A DNA stretch of 64,000 nucleotides from Callorhinus ursinus (GCF_003265705.1 NW_020312867.1:3375307-3439306), one strand, 5' to 3'. Positions 11,461 to 24,900 are shown, counted from the first letter of the stretch. Made by a program: numbers and translations. The notes: generated from the letters alone by a model not told the origin.

Positions 11461-12889
11461 TTTGCTAAATTAGGGTTATAACCACCGGCCCTTATAGGCT
11501 CTCCTTCAGGTCCTACTTTGAGTATAGACTGAGGCTTGGGGAGCAAGGATTCATCCAAGTTCAGCAAGCCCGAGATGGCAGTGGGGAGAAAATGGGGGTA
11601 CCAGTTAGGTGTCTCCATTCCATAAATGAAGAAACTGAGGGCTCCTGGGTCAGGGCCAGGCCCTCCAGAAGTGCAAGGAAAAATGAGCCTGCCCTCCTTT
11701 GTTAGATACTAAATAAAGCAGAGCCATTCGGAGGAAGCAAGTGTCCTGGACTTCGGCGTTTTTACTGGAAGCCAGAAGGAAGGTAAAGACCTACTAAGTG
11801 CAGGAGCATTCGTGTACTGTGTCTCACTTAGCCCTGATAGTCCTGTGTAGCAGCTGTGATTATCCCCGTTTTGCAGATGGGAAGCCTGTCTTAGGTCTTT
11901 CTACCAGCAGCACAGAGCCAAGATAAAGCCCAACCATTATTCAAGTTCTTCACTGTGGTCCTTGCCTCCAGTATAGGAAACTAAGTGCCAAATGAGCAGC
12001 TGAGAACTTAAGAAATCAAGGAGAGGAGGCTTAGTTTGCACTTTGAAGAACTTCCACAAACTAAGAAAGAGCAGAACTGAGGGGATCAAGGTCCCAAAGC
12101 AAGACTGAGTGTGGCTTGTCCAGGAGGAAAAAAGTATAATTAATAATAAGAACTGATGATAACCAACATGTTTGGAGCACTCACTGTACTCTAGGCACTG
12201 TTCTAAGAGCTTTACTTGCACTAACTCATTTAATCCCACAATAACACTGTGCAAAAGAGGTTATTCTTGCCCCCACTTTATACATTAGGAAACTGAAACG
12301 CAAAGACATTACATAGTCTGTACAGCAGCAGAGCCGGGACTGAAATCCAGGAAGCTGATTCCCAAGCCTGCGTTTTTAACTACTGTAGACCAGACAGAAG
12401 CAGCCCTGATGTGAGACAAAGGCACTGGAGCTACCAGAGCCCCCACCACAGCAGGACTCTATTGAATTTGCTGTCCTCTGTCTCCCTGTGTGCACTCAGT
12501 GCCCTCACACAACGCCTGCTATGTAGGCCTCATTTGTTAAACGACTGCACGACTGCCACATGGGGCTGGAGGGCTGAGTGCCACGTGCAGGGCTCAGTTG
12601 CAGCCCTCTCTGCCCTGCTGGGCATCTTCATCAGTGCTTTTAGATGAAGCCGAGGAAGGCATGAAACGCCAATCAAATCTACTGCTGTCGTGAAGCTGGA
12701 AGGGACAGCAAACACTCTGTAAACCAAAATTAGTTTCCAAAAGATTTCAGCAGCCTTGGGGCTGAGCTGGAACCAACAAGATGAGGTGCCACACAGAATA
12801 AATGTAAATTCCTGCCCTTTTTCATTCAAACCAGAGCAGCCCCACTGAACTTTCTGTGATGATGGAAATGTCCTAAACCCACATTGTCC
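11461..12889. other. Unique DNA with MIR copies
   Basis: MIR-type reverse copies lie at about 11,790-11,930 and 12,150-12,390 (TTTGGAGCACTCACTGTACT, GGCACTGTTCTAAGAGCTTT, AGGAAACTGAAACGC). The rest is unique, with no gene seen. Confidence 0.6.
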
Positions 12890-13025
12890 TTTTTTTTTTT
12901 TTTTAAAGCGGGTCCCATACCCAGCATGGAGCCCAGCACAGGGCTTGAACTCACCACCCTGAGATCAAGACCTGAGCTGAGATCAAGAGTCAGATGCTTA
13001 ACTGACTGAGCCACCCAGGCGGCCC
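12890..13025 (-). mobile_element. Old CAN-SINE (truncated)
   Basis: T-run, then CCCAGCATGGAGCCCAGCAC and a tRNA-like half ending GAGCCACCCAGGCGGCCC. CATTGTC flanks both sides as a possible target duplication. Confidence 0.85.
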
Positions 13026-13029
13026 TGCA

Positions 13030-13190
13030 TTGTCTGATATGCTAGCTACTAGCCACCTGTGGCCGTAGAGCACTTGAAATATGGCTAGTACAACTGAGGA
13101 ACTGAAATTTTAATTTCATTTCAAGTACTTAAAATCTATTAGCCGCATGCAGCTAGTGCCTGCCATATTGGACAGTACAGTTCCAAATGA
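13030..13190 (+). mobile_element. hAT-type DNA repeat
   Basis: GCTACTAGCCACCTGTGGCC…GAGCACTTGAAATATGGCTA…GCCATATTGGACAGTACAG. The same family recurs at 34,365-34,505 and about 53,100-53,320. The subfamily is not named. Confidence 0.65.
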
Positions 13191-13919
13191 TCAAGTGCCC
13201 AAAATACAAGACAGAATCTAGATTAAGAAGAGTTCCAGTGAAAATGACTTAAAGGTTTGAGTTGACCTCAAGTTCAACAGTGCGATGTGGCTGTAAAAAA
13301 GAAAGGAAGGAAGGGAGGGGGGAACGAGGAAAGGAAGAAAGGAAGGAAAAGGGGGGAAAGCAAACATGATTACTGTATCAACAGAGAGCAGACGTCAGAC
13401 CAGCTCGGTGCTGCCCTGGGCGGATCACAGCTTGGCCACGGGGCTCAGCTCTGGGGCCCACATTCTGAGAGCGACACTGTCACATGAGAGTGTGTCTCGA
13501 GGAGGAGACCAGAATGCTGAGAACCTGAATACCACTGTGTGATGAATGCTTTAAACAGCCTGGAGAAGGGAAAGGACAGGGTGGGTATAGTGGCTATCTC
13601 CAAACCTCAGGTCGAATAAACAAAACAAAAAATTCGGCAAACCCCTAGGCCACACTATCCATGTCTAATTTATCATCCTGTTCCCCTGGGCACCTAGTTC
13701 ACCCAGGACCTGGCCCATAATAAACACTGACTACAAACTTGCTGACTGAATGGGTATGAAAGAATCCCACTCAGCTCCAGTGGGTGGACATCAGGGAGGA
13801 CAGTTTCAGCTCACTGTAAAGAACTCATGAACAGTCATGGCTATCCAAGAATGAAATGGACGACCTTGGGAGTGATGAGCTCCCTGCCAATAAGCATATT
13901 CAAAGAGACTGGGTCTTCA

Positions 13920-14740
13920 CATCCAGATGGCCAATACACACATGAGAAGATACTCAACATCACTCAGCGTCAGGGAAATGCAAATCAAAACTACAATGAG
14001 ATATCACCTCACACCTGTCAGAATGGCTAAAATTAACAATACAGGAAACAACAGGTGTTGGCAAGGATGTGGAGAAAGGGGAACCCTCTTACGCTGTTGC
14101 TGGAAATGCAAACTGGTGCAACCACTCTGGAAAACAGTACGGAGGTTCCTCAAAAAGTTAAAAATAGAACTACCCTACAATCCAGCAATCACACTACCAG
14201 GTATTCACCCAAAGAATACAAAAGTACTAATTCACAGGAATGCATGCACCCCAGTGTTTATAGCAGCACTATCTATAGTAGCCAAATTATGGAAATAGCC
14301 CAAATATCCATCAACTGATGAATGCATAAAGAAGATGTGGCATATTACTCAGCCATAAAAATGAATGAAATCTTGCCATTTGCAATGATGTGGATGGAGC
14401 TAGAGGGTATTATGCTAAATTAGTCAGAGAAAGACAAATAACATGATTTCACTCATAGGTGGAATTTAGGTAACAAAATAAAAGAGCAAAGGGAAAAGAG
14501 AGAGAGGATAAAGCAAAACAAGAAACAGACTCTTAACTATAGAGAACTGATGGTTACCAGAGGGTTGGTGGGTGGCAGGATGGGTGAAATAGGTGCTGGG
14601 GATTAAGGAGCACACTTGTTGTGATGAGCACTGGGTGTTGTAGAGAGTGTTGAGTTACTATGTTGTACACCTGAAACTAATATTACACTGTAGGTTAACC
14701 AACTGGAATTTAAATATAAACATTTTCAAAAAGAAAAGAG
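13920..14740 (+). mobile_element. L1 3' end (carnivore type)
   Basis: 5'-truncated L1. The frame remnants read [14 protein letters not shown] and the DNA holds TGGAGAAAGGGGAACCCTCTT and the 3' UTR words GAGCACTGGGTGTTGT and GTACACCTGAAACTAATATT. The ORF2 tail is broken. Confidence 0.9.
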
Positions 14741-15395
14741 AACGCCCAACACATAATATAAATAGGAAAGCCAGTCTTCATAATCAATCTAATCAGCAAC
14801 ATTTGATTTCCTGTCAGAAGAGAGACTGGGTCTTGATTTGGAGGCTGAACTAGGAACCAGGTGACCCTTCAAGTTGACAAATGGACAAGTTCTATTAGTT
14901 AGGGAAAAGACAAGATCAAAGTCATGCTTCCAGACAACTTTCATTCTGTATGTACAGAACAAACTGACGTGGAGGGCCCCAAGGCCAGGAGGACCAGTTA
15001 GGAACCACTGCAGTGGGCAGTAAGAATGGAAAACAAGAACAGGTGTGTCACCAGAGGAGCGCAGCCACTGTGCTGGGAGTCGGGCCCTACAGGTTCTGGT
15101 CCTACCTCTGCCTTTAACTTACTGTTTGCGCTGGGGTAAATCCCTTCCCTTCTTTGGATTTCAGTTTTCCCGTCTCTGAAGCGCAGAATAATCCCCAAGT
15201 TCCTTCTAACTCTGTTTTCTTTTTATGGGAGCAAGATTATGAAGGATGGCTAAGATAATATATTAGACAGCCTTTACAAGCTTCAAAGTAACAATATCCT
15301 TGGTCTCATCACTATTGTTATTAGTATGATTACACAGACAGCCTCCCCAGGCCAGATGAAGAGATTAGCAGGAGAGGACAAAACGTCCATAGACT

Positions 15396-15618
15396 GAGCG
15401 CCTGGGTGGCTCAGTTGGTTAAGCGACTGCCTTCGGCTCAGGTCATGATCCTGGAGTCCCGGGATCGAGTCCCGGGATCGAGTCCCGCATCGGGCTCCCT
15501 GCTCAGCGGGGAGTCTGCTTCTCCCTCTGACCCTCTTCCCTCTCGTGCTCTCTATCTCTCATTCTCTCTCTCTCTCAAATAAATAAATAAATAATCTTAA
15601 AAAAAAAAAAAAAAAAGA
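15396..15618 (+). mobile_element. CAN-SINE
   Basis: GAGCGCCTGGGTGGCTCAGT to AATAAATAAATAATC(T/A) and an 18-nt A-run. Target copies GTCCATAGACTG / GTCCACGGACTG. It contains a local duplication of CCCGGGATCGAGT near 15,458-15,485. Confidence 0.95.
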
Positions 15619-15889
15619 AGAAGTCCACGGACTGCATCTGTAGGGGCGGGAGTAGGGGGCAGGGCCTTTGGTCTTTGGGGAAGGCCAGCTGACAACTCTA
15701 CCCCTCCCCCAAGTTCTGTGAGGACAAACAGCGTTCTGTGTGTTGTCACCTCAGGAACCTTTTCCTCATTCCTTTGAGCCACACCCCATACTTGGCTCAA
15801 GGAAGCAACCGGTTCTAGGAAAAGTTAGACTCTGTCTCCCTCCTCATAATGTTCGCAAATGACACCTGATGTGGTCTTTTCCTTAAATA

Positions 15890-16120
15890 ACAAGTATCAT
15901 CATCTCATATGAAAACAACCAATATGATTGGGCACTATATGCTTAGCACCTGACACAATTTTCTCACACTGGGAGGAAGCTATAATCATTATGCCCATTT
16001 TATAGGCAGGGATACTGTGGCTCATGGAGATACACAATTTTCCCACTGTTGCACAGCTTATGAGGGGGATTCTAATATAAGTCTTTGTGCATTCGAGGCT
16101 GCAGTCCTAAAGGCTTCTAG
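15890..16120 (-). repeat. MIR-like repeat
   Basis: GGGCACTATATGCTTAGCAC, ATTATGCCCATTTTATAGGC and TTGCACAGCTTATGAG are in reverse-MIR order. Confidence 0.65.
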
Positions 16121-16890
16121 CATTTTACTATGTAATTTTGCAACAACTTAGGGAGGAGGGCAAGTCAGTACGGTCTCCAATTTATACCAGGGGCCACAGA
16201 GAGGTTAAGTTTAATCACTCTGACAAATTGGTAACGTCTTTCAATGTGCAGTTCAGCGTTCTTTCCGGTTCTCTGTTCCTCTCTTCTGACCCAGCAGTTC
16301 TTTCCTCCTTCTTCTGTACCTTCGGGGGCCTCCCCAGTCCTAGTTCTCATGGGGAGGGATTTCCCCCACTCACTTAAGAGAAGGACTTTTACTTGTCCTT
16401 TTCCTGGGGCAGAGAAAGGGAAGGAAGGCAAAAGTTAATTCCCACCTCTTCCCCGCCCCCATACACACACACCACCAGCACACACACCCCAGCCCAGGGC
16501 CTTGAGGTGATGGGGGTGAAGGCTTACAGGATGAGTCACGTGGAGCTGAACTGCCAGTCACCGGAGCACCAGGTGCTAAGCTTAGTTTAGAGGGGTGGAA
16601 AAGTAGGCCAAGTGCTCTCATTCCCAAGAGCACCTCCCAATTGCAGCCTGTGCCCCCAACTCATCTCATCCCCAAATGCTGCAAACATTTAAGAGACACT
16701 TGTGCAAGGCCTGGGAGGCAGAAGGGACACATGACAAAAAAGAGTGTATCCCCACCCTTCAGAGGGGATAAAAGTGTGAGTACAAAGTAATATACACTTA
16801 AAAGAGTGAGGGGGGCACATGGTGATTAATTCTGAGGAGAGAAACACACGGAGTTGAGAATGGGGCAGAGCTTTAAAGAGTGAGTTGAAC

Positions 16891-17061
16891 AGGGGCGCCT
16901 GGGGGGTACTCAGTTGGTTAAGCATCTGCCTACAGCTCAGGTCATGATCCCAGGGTCCTGGGATCAAGCCCTGCAACAGGCTCCCTGCTCAGCAGGAAGC
17001 CTGCTTCTCCCTCTGCCTGTGTTCTCTCTTTCTGTCAAATAAATAAATAAAATATTTTTTA
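16891..17061 (+). mobile_element. CAN-SINE
   Basis: AGGGGCGCCTGGGGGGTACTC to AAATAAATAAATAAAATATT. Target duplication AAAGAGTGAGTTGAACA on both sides (about 16,875 and 17,062). Confidence 0.95.
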
Positions 17062-17928
17062 AAAGAGTGAGTTGAACATGCAGATGTGGCAGAGGGGTAC
17101 TCCAGGCTTCAGGAATGCACACGCAGAAGCCCTAAAGCTTACATACATTTTGACTCCATCAAGCAGGCAATAGGGAGCCATGGAGTGCACTGTGGCTTTG
17201 GAGAAAGATGGTCTGAGTTTGAATCCTGCCTCTGCCCCTTCTCAGCTGTTTGACCTTGGACACATTACTTGATACCTTCAGTAGAGATATTGTTATTCCC
17301 GTTATTTGCTTTCCCCCTTCCAGGGGGGGAAAACTGGCTAATTCTAGCCAGTTGCCATGTGATTTGAGTACCCTCCAGAGGAAGGAGTACCCTTCCACAT
17401 GAGGCTTGACCACATGACCTCCTTTGGCCAATGAAATGTGGGCAGGTGAGATTATATGCCAGTTCTAAGCAGAAACTTGAAGAGCCACTGTGTGTTTTGG
17501 TCTAAAAGCATAGTGTTTTATCTTTGCCATTGGAATGGCATGTCCTGGATAGGGTCTGTGCCCTCAGCCTGAATCCTAAAGTGAAAAAACACACAGAGCA
17601 GCACTCCAACCACCTTACAGCCACACCACAGCTACTGATGTTTAATGTGAGGGAGGAAGCTTTGTTGTTGTCAGACAGTAAGATCTGGGCGCTATTTGCC
17701 ATCACGACATAATGCGCCTGTTCGCTCCCTACAGTGGATGAACAGTTCACTCCCTACCTCATGGACTGTTGTGAGGATTAAATAAGATTATCTCATGAAA
17801 AATGTATAACCATTTCATCAAGGACTTAAAATGGCACTACAAAATTATCACCCTGCCCACACCTATAGAGAAATTTGATATAGGACAGAAATGACATTTA
17901 CAAAAGAATAGCAAATGATGTGGTGGTG

Positions 17929-17955
17929 GATTGAAAAGTGTCTCCCCCGACCCCC

Positions 17956-17989
<34 letters not shown>

Positions 17990-18406
17990 TCATACCTACC
18001 CAGAACCTCAGAATATGATCTTTTTTGGATATATAGGGTTTTTGTAGAAGGGATTAGTTAGGGATCTCAAGATTAACTCATCCTGGATTTTGAATGGGTC
18101 CCAAATCCAATGACTGGTCTCCTAATAAGAAAAGCAGATATACAGACACCCAGAGAAGGTGCAGATGGAGATAGGGACTAAGCGATATGTCTATAAGCCA
18201 AAGAACCTCCAAGGATGGCAGGCAACCACCAGAAGCTAGGAGAAAGGCATGGGGTGTTTTCTCCCTTAGAGCCTCCAATAGAAACTGACCCTGCTGACAT
18301 CTTAAAATTTGGACTCTAGCCTCTTGAACTGTGAGAGAATAAATTTCTGTTGTTTTAAGCCACCAGTGTGTGGTAATCTGTTATGACAGCCCTAGGAAAC
18401 TAATAC
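17929..18406 (+). mobile_element. MaLR (MLT1-like) solo LTR with CA microsatellite
   Basis: GGATTGAAAAGTGTCTCCCC, a (CA)n run at about 17,956-17,985, GGTCTCCTAATAAGAAAAGC, AACTGTGAGAGAATAAATTTC and GTTTTAAGCCACCAGTGTG. No coding part. Confidence 0.8.
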
Positions 18407-18414
18407 TTTTGGAT

Positions 18415-18630
18415 TACTTTTAAAATGATACGGAACAATTGGTTATTCATTTGGAAAAAAATAAAATTGGATTCCTACCTCATGGCATACACAAAAATAA
18501 CCTTCAGTGGATTAAAGACCTAAATTTGAAAAGCAAAACTTTAAAATCTTTGGAGGTAACTAAAGACCAATCTTTGGACCTCGGGGTAGGCAAGGAGTTC
18601 TTAAACAAGACACAAAAATCACAGAATGTA
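18415..18630 (+). mobile_element. L1 fragment
   Basis: TGGATTCCTACCTCATGGCA, CAGTGGATTAAAGACCTAAA and AAGACACAAAAATCAC come from the ORF2 region of an old L1. Confidence 0.65.
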
Positions 18631-19063
18631 TTAGTCTGTGTTCTCAAGAAACAGAACCAATAATAGATAGATAATAAGAAATTGGCTCACGTGGTTTTGG
18701 AGGCTGACAAGTCCCAAGATCTGCAGGTGGCAAGCTGGAAACCCAGGAGAACCGATGGTCTAAGTTCCAGTCTGAGTCTGAGTCCAAAGGCAGGAGAAGA
18801 ACAATGTCCCAGCTGGAAGGCATCCAGGCAGAGAGAGCAAATTCTCCCTTACTCTGCCTTTTTGTTCCATTCAGGCCTTCAATGGACTGGATGAGGCCTG
18901 CTCGCACGGGGGAGGGCAATCTGTTTTACTCAGTCTGCTGACTCATGTTAATCTCATGCAGACACTCTCACAGACAAACCTAGAATTATATCTAACCAAA
19001 TACCTGGGCCCTCTGTGGCCCAGTCAGAGTGACACATAAAATTAATTTGGATAATTCTCAAAA
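18630..19063 (-). repeat. Old interspersed repeat, family not named
   Basis: TATTAGTCTGTGTTCTC…ACAGAACCAATAATAG…CAGGCCTTCAATGGACTGG…GACACATAAAATTAA is a widely dispersed mammalian repeat that reads as the reverse complement of its usual consensus. I recognise the pattern but not the subfamily. Confidence 0.55.
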
Positions 19064-19078
19064 ATATAATGTTGATAG

Positions 19079-19273
19079 GGGCGCCTGGGTGGCTCAGTTG
19101 TTAAGCGTCTGCCTTCGGCTTGGGTCATGATCCCAGGATCCTGGAATCAAGTCCCACATCGGGCTCCCTGCTCTACGGGAAGCCTGCTTCTTCCTCTCCC
19201 ACTCCCCCTGCTTGTGTTCCTTCTCTCGCTATGTCTCTCTCTGTCAAATAAATAAATAAAATATTTTAAAACA
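19079..19273 (+). mobile_element. CAN-SINE
   Basis: GGGCGCCTGGGTGGCTCAGT to AAATAAATAAATAAAATATT. Target copies ATATAATGTTGATAG / ATATAATGTTGGTAG. Confidence 0.95.
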
Positions 19274-19574
19274 TATATATAATGTTGGTAGAAAAAAGTA
19301 TAATGCGGAAGATACAACTTATATCATTTATATAAAGCTTTATACTAGACAAAGCAATAGTATATATTGTTTAGGGATACTCATACATGTAGTAAAAGTT
19401 ATAAAGGCATTTATTGCCAGGATAAACTTCAGGGTAGTGGATACCTCTGGGTAGAGAAGGAGGGGAATGGGACCAGGCAGGGGTACACAGGAAGCTGCAA
19501 TTTCATCTGTAACAGTTTGTTTCTTAAGCTGGGTAGTATGCACATGAGTGTGCACTACTCTGCACTATAATTTT

Positions 19575-20285
19575 TCTCAATATATAATTAACATACCATA
19601 AAATGCATCATTTTTAAGTGTGTAATTCAGTGGTTTTTTTGTTTATTCACAAGGTTGTGCAACCATCACTACTGTAATTCCAGAACATTTTCATCACTCC
19701 AAAAGAAACCTCATATCCATTAACAGTCACTCCCCATTCCCCCCCTCCTACCAGCCTGGCAACCACTAATCCCACTGTCTCTCTCTATGCATTCATATAA
19801 ATGGATCATTCAGCATGTGGTCTTTTGTGGCTGGCTTCTTTCACTTAGCATAATGTTTTCAAGATTTATCCATGTTGTAGCATGAATCAGTATGTTATTT
19901 CTTTTATGGTTGAATTATACTCCCTTGTACGTATATACCACATTTTTGGTTACCGACTCATCAGTTGATATACATTTGGGTTGTTTCCACTTGGCTATTA
20001 TGAATAATGACACTATGAACTTCTCTGTGTTTTTCTCTTGGGCATATAGCTAGGAGTGGAATTGCTGGGTCATGTGGTAACTATGTTTAACTTTTTGAAG
20101 AACTTCCAAAGCAACATCACCATGTTAAAACCTCACCAGCAATATGTGAGGGTTCAATTTCTCTACATCCTCACCAACACTTGTTATTGCCTCTCTTTTT
20201 CATTATAGTCATTCTCATGGTTATGAAATGACATGCACTATGCTTTTTGGTGTATCTGAATTATTTTGTAACAATTTATACATTT
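19575..20285 (-). mobile_element. Old L1 3' region
   Basis: Reverse complement of L1 3' sequence: ATACATTTGGGTTGTTTCCA, CTTTCACTTAGCATAATGTT and GAATTGCTGGGTCATGTGG. Confidence 0.8.
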
Positions 20286-20524
20286 CATATTTAATAAAGA
20301 AAGACCACTGTGACAGCTGGTAGAGAATGGATTGGTAGGAGTGGAAATAGAAGGCCAGTACGAGTGTGCTGCAGATGTTCTCCAGAAAGATTAGGCCTAT
20401 CTTAGAGGGCCACGGCAGAGATCATGGAGAAGGACAGCCTGGGGCCCACTTAGAGGCCAACACAAATCTGAGTGGACCCAATCAGTTTGGGGGTGGAGGC
20501 ATTATTCAGCCTACTACAGTTCCA

Positions 20525-21280
20525 TTCATTATAGATTGGAAAAAATATTGATAGTTACTTGTAGGCTAATATTCTTAGCAGCATTACTCACAATAGGCAA
20601 AAGGTGGAAACAACCCAAGTGTCCATCTATAGATGAATGAACAAAGAACATATGGCATATCCATAGAAGGAAATATTATTCAGCTATTTAAAGGGATGAA
20701 ATTCTGATACCTGCGACAACTGGGATGAACCTTGAAGACATGATGCTAAATCAAAGAAGCCAGATATATGCAACAGGATAAATATTGTATGATTCCGCCT
20801 GTATGAGCTATCTAGAAATAGGCAAATTAACAGAGACCAAAAGTAGAATAAGGGGGCGCCTGGGTGGCTCAGTTGTTAAGCATCTGCCTTCAGCTCAGGT
20901 CATGATCCCAGGGTCCTGGGATCGAGCCCCACATTGGGCTCCCTGCTCAGCGGGAGGCCTGCTTCTCCCTCTCCCGCTCCCCCTGCTTGTGTTCCCTCTC
21001 TCGCTGTGTCTCTCTCTGTCAAACAAATAAATAAAATCTTTAAAAAAAAAAAAAGTAGCCTACCAGGGACTGAGAGGGAAGTAGTTATTATTTATTTAAT
21101 GGGTCAAGAATTTCTGCTTGGGTTGTTGAAAAAGTTCTGGAAATAGAGGTAATGGTCATATAACATTGTGCATGTACTTAAATGCCACCAAACTGTACCC
21201 TTAAAATGGTTAAAAGAGTAAATTTTAGATTACGTTTATTTCGCCACAATAAAAATAACAATCTGTATTCCTAAAAAAAT
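20525..21280 (+). mobile_element. Old L1 3' end, interrupted by a SINE
   Basis: AGCAGCATTACTCACAATAG, GTGGAAACAACCCAAGTGTC and TTCAGCTATTTAAAGGGATG, resuming after the SINE with GTAGCCTACCAGGGACTGAG and AAACTGTACCCTTAAAATGG. Confidence 0.8.
20852..21050 (+). mobile_element. CAN-SINE inside L1
   Basis: GGGGGCGCCTGGGTGGCTCAG to AATAAATAAAATCTTTAAA(A)n, with AAAAGTAG repeated on both sides. It splits the L1 fragment. Confidence 0.95.
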
Positions 21281-21739
21281 ACGAATAACTATTTATTTTT
21301 TAGCTTATCCAAGAGTAATTATGATCAACTTCCTTAAGATATTCCAGGATTGCTGAATTTGTTTAGAATTCCCCTACTGTGTTGCTAATACAATCCTCCC
21401 ACATGTTCCTAACACTTTGAGTATGGTACACTAATTGATCATACCTTTGGCAGAACAGAGAGCAAATGATGGGCAAATGTTCTTGGGGAAAAATGGAGGA
21501 GTCAAAATATCATTCTATGGACAGGTATAGAACTCATAAAGGATTTATGTGGTTAAAGGCAGAAGAGGGATGTCAGTTCTCTGCTTCTAATGAAGACAGA
21601 ATCAGCAGATATTGCAACAGGAGTGACCTAGATTGGCTCACCACTGTAAAATGAGAGGACTGGGCCAGTAATTTCTGAGACCCCTCCAGCTCTAACAGTA
21701 CCTCGCTCTGTTACTAAAAACCGAATAGGAATTCACACT

Positions 21740-21970
21740 GGCCCAGTGCCTGTGGTTTGTGTGGCACTGTGCCAAGTGATTTCAGTAGCTTATTCAACCC
21801 TCATGACTCTGTATGGTTGGTATTACTACCCCCATTTTACATAGAAGGAAACAAGAGTCCAGATAACTTACATCATTTACTCAGAGTTCCAGAGCTAAGA
21901 GGTAGCACAGCTGAGAACCAAGGCCAAGGATGTCTGACTCCAAAGTCATATGCTCCACACTAGGCCATGC
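21740..21970 (-). repeat. MIR SINE
   Basis: GCACTGTGCCAAGTGATTTC, TACTACCCCCATTTTACATAG, AGTTCCAGAGCTAAGAGG and TGACTCCAAAGTCATATGC are in reverse-MIR order. Confidence 0.75.
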
Positions 21971-24900
21971 TATAGCATCCTCTTTTGCAGAGATACTTGG
22001 GAAAGGAGAGAGCTGACTCTGGGCTACAGGCTGGGCCACCCCCAGCTCAAAAGCAGGAGCCTGAAGTCACTTGTTAAGATTACTCGGAGCTGCTTCCCTC
22101 ATATGCCAGGTCCAGAGACTGGGGCTGCAGATCCGCTACAAACTGTCCACCAATCTTCAAAGATGGAACACTTTACAAGTGTTCATCTGCCCCTGTAAAC
22201 CTCCGGAGCATCCATCTCCCAGGTGAACTGGTTGTGGCCCTTGGAGGAAGAAAGGGCAGTACCTTTTGGCAGAAGTATGACCTCTGGCCTTTGCAGTTCT
22301 CTGACCTAGAATGGGCAGAACAACAACAACAACAAAAAACCAAGTTACAATGTAAAGCACCCCAATGTGGCTGAAGGATCTTGCACATATGTTTTATCAG
22401 AGAAGGTACTGGAATAATTTCCCATTCGTAGCCGGTCTTCTGGCCTCCAGTCCGTTCTATACCTCAGTGGCTTGGTTAATTTTCCCAAAGCACAGTTCCA
22501 ATGAGGACCTTCTTCAGCTCAAGAGAGAAATCCAAACTCCTCAGCTTGGTATCTGAGGCCCTCTGTGATTTGTCTCTATTTCTATTTCCAGCACCTACCA
22601 ACCTTATGCAGACGTCGACCCTACTCACGGCTCCCCGTTCATGCCTCATCTTTTCCCATGACACTGGGCTGTGACAGCTGGGCCCAGTCCTAAATTCTCT
22701 TCACCGGGTAATAATCCAACCCCCTTCCTCTGGAGAACTCTTTGCTCTCTCCTCATACACAGAACCTTGTATCCTCCAGTGGAATCTATCTTCCTGGCCA
22801 CATGGATTAATTCCAGGTTGGGTATGTGACCAAAGCTGACCCCCCCTACAATCTTCTCTGGGACTCTCCTGCTGTGGGTGGCAGGGAGGGCTATCTTGCT
22901 CTCCTCTGATCTGTCATAACTCTTATCTGGACTCTCCTAGGCTGCCTAGCTCGTACTACAGGTATTCTTATATTCTCTGCGAGATTGCCTAAGCCCTGCT
23001 TTCTCCAAGTGCTCCACTTCTTTTCAAGTGCTCAATTTTAACAGACATTTCCTGACCCTTTTCTGTGCAGACATTGTGCTATGCTCTGGGGATCCAGAGT
23101 TGGATAAGACATCCCTTATTGAATGGATGGATGAATGAAAACAGTCCTTGGGCCTCATCCAGTTTATCACAGGGGATTGGACAGCAGAAAATAGTAAATA
23201 TAAAGACCAAAGTCATTAGCCTGGCGTTCAAGACCTTCTCGATCCAGTTCTAATGTTGTGCCCCCACTACACATACTCTTAGCTCCAGCCAGACTGGCCT
23301 GTTTGTTGTCCTAGAATAGCCTGGGATGCCCCCACATGCGTGTGTTGGCCCAGGCTGTGGTCCTCTCCCATGGTCTCTTCCTGTTTTTCTCTTCCATTCA
23401 TAACTTCCCTTTCGCCATCTCCTGGGGGCCTCATTTCTCTCACTTTTAGCTCCTCTCCCTTCTACTCCCCCTCTTTCACCAGGTCTCCTTTCCTTTTTCC
23501 TTTCTCTCAGCTGTCGCTGAGCTCTCTTCTGACACTTCCCTGCATCCCACTCTTACCTCTTAATTCTCTCTCTTTTGTCTCCTGACCCCCTTCCTGCTCT
23601 GTGCACAGCCCCCTCCTCTGGGGGGCAAAAGATGGGATAAGACAAATCTAAATCAAACAGCTTCTAGATCTCATCACAAGAAGTCCTCAAAGTCAGGGGA
23701 AAGGAGAGGGGGAGAAACGGAGGGCAGAGGGGATCCTGGAGGCAGAGAAGAGGCTGCCTAGCGACCGCTGGTGAATCAACAGGGAGCTCTGTGTCAGTTA
23801 CCCACCTCCAACCCACCCCCGGCCCTTCCCTTTCCTCCCTGCGATCACAGAATTATGAAAAGTCAGAACTGCAAAAACTCTTGACATCCATCTACTTTGC
23901 CTCCCTGATTTTGCAGCTGAGAAAGTGAAGCACAACTAGGGAAACAGAGGCCCAGAAAAGGGAAGCACTAGCTAATGTCACCCAGCAAGTCAGTGGCTCA
24001 ACAGAAACCGGAGTCCTAAGCCTCCCACCCTCCAGAATGGTGGGAGCCCTTTCACCATACCACACTACCTTCCTCCCTGTCGTCCCTCCCCCTGGTCCCT
24101 ACCCCGCCAGGTTTGAGATTACATTTAAGGATGCCCAATCTCCCCTCCCTCCCTTGCTCCCACCCGGAGTAAGTGTAGGATCCAGTGAAATAGGGCCAGA
24201 AGGGACAGACCACATCAGAAGGTCCAGCCCTAAGTCCCAGGGGTATATTCAGTGGTGACAGGATGGGGAAGGCGTCAATCTGGCCTGTAGGGGGACCAGT
24301 CTCCTCTTCAGAGAGCTCCATTAGAAGCAGCCTCTGGTGAGTTAAGAGATGCTGCGTTAGACAGGATCCTTTCTCACCTGCCCAGCTTAGCTGGCCACCT
24401 AGAGACCCTACCTCACTCTGCCAGCCACCAGCCATGGACTTCAAACAGAGGCCACCCAGGCACAGGATGGTCCACAGTTGCCAGTAGGGGTGGCTAGAGG
24501 TTGGGGGGGGCGGGTGTTCCAGAGGCTCCACTTTCAGTTCTACTTCTCTGCTCCACAAAGAGCCACTGTCTGAGCACAGAAGGACCCTGGAGGGAGGCCT
24601 CCCAAGGTGCTCAGCAACAGGGCTGGGTTTCATCATGCTGGGCCTTCAGGCCAAGTAAACATCAGGGTGGAAACAGGCCTAGCAGTTCATTCCTGCCACG
24701 GGATCCTGGCTTCAGCAATGCTCAGTGGCATCCTCACCCAGGGCTTCCCTGAGAAAATGAGGGCCAAGGTCATTTGCCCAATTTTCTCCAGGCATGGAGA
24801 GTCAGGATGGGGAACTGGCTGTATCCAATCCTCTTCCCATTGCTCAAGGAGCATCCTATTTCCCCCTTAAGAAGCACACGTTTTACAAGACATTTTTTAA

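Noticed and set aside
13927..14298. Frames with [13 protein letters not shown] and similar
   Set aside because: Remnants of the L1 ORF2 tail, broken by stops; not host genes. The same applies at 35.9, 37.2, 47 and 56.5 kb.
24052..24636. 194-codon minus frame
   Set aside because: No domain, no convincing splice sites at its ends, and no link to a neighbour.
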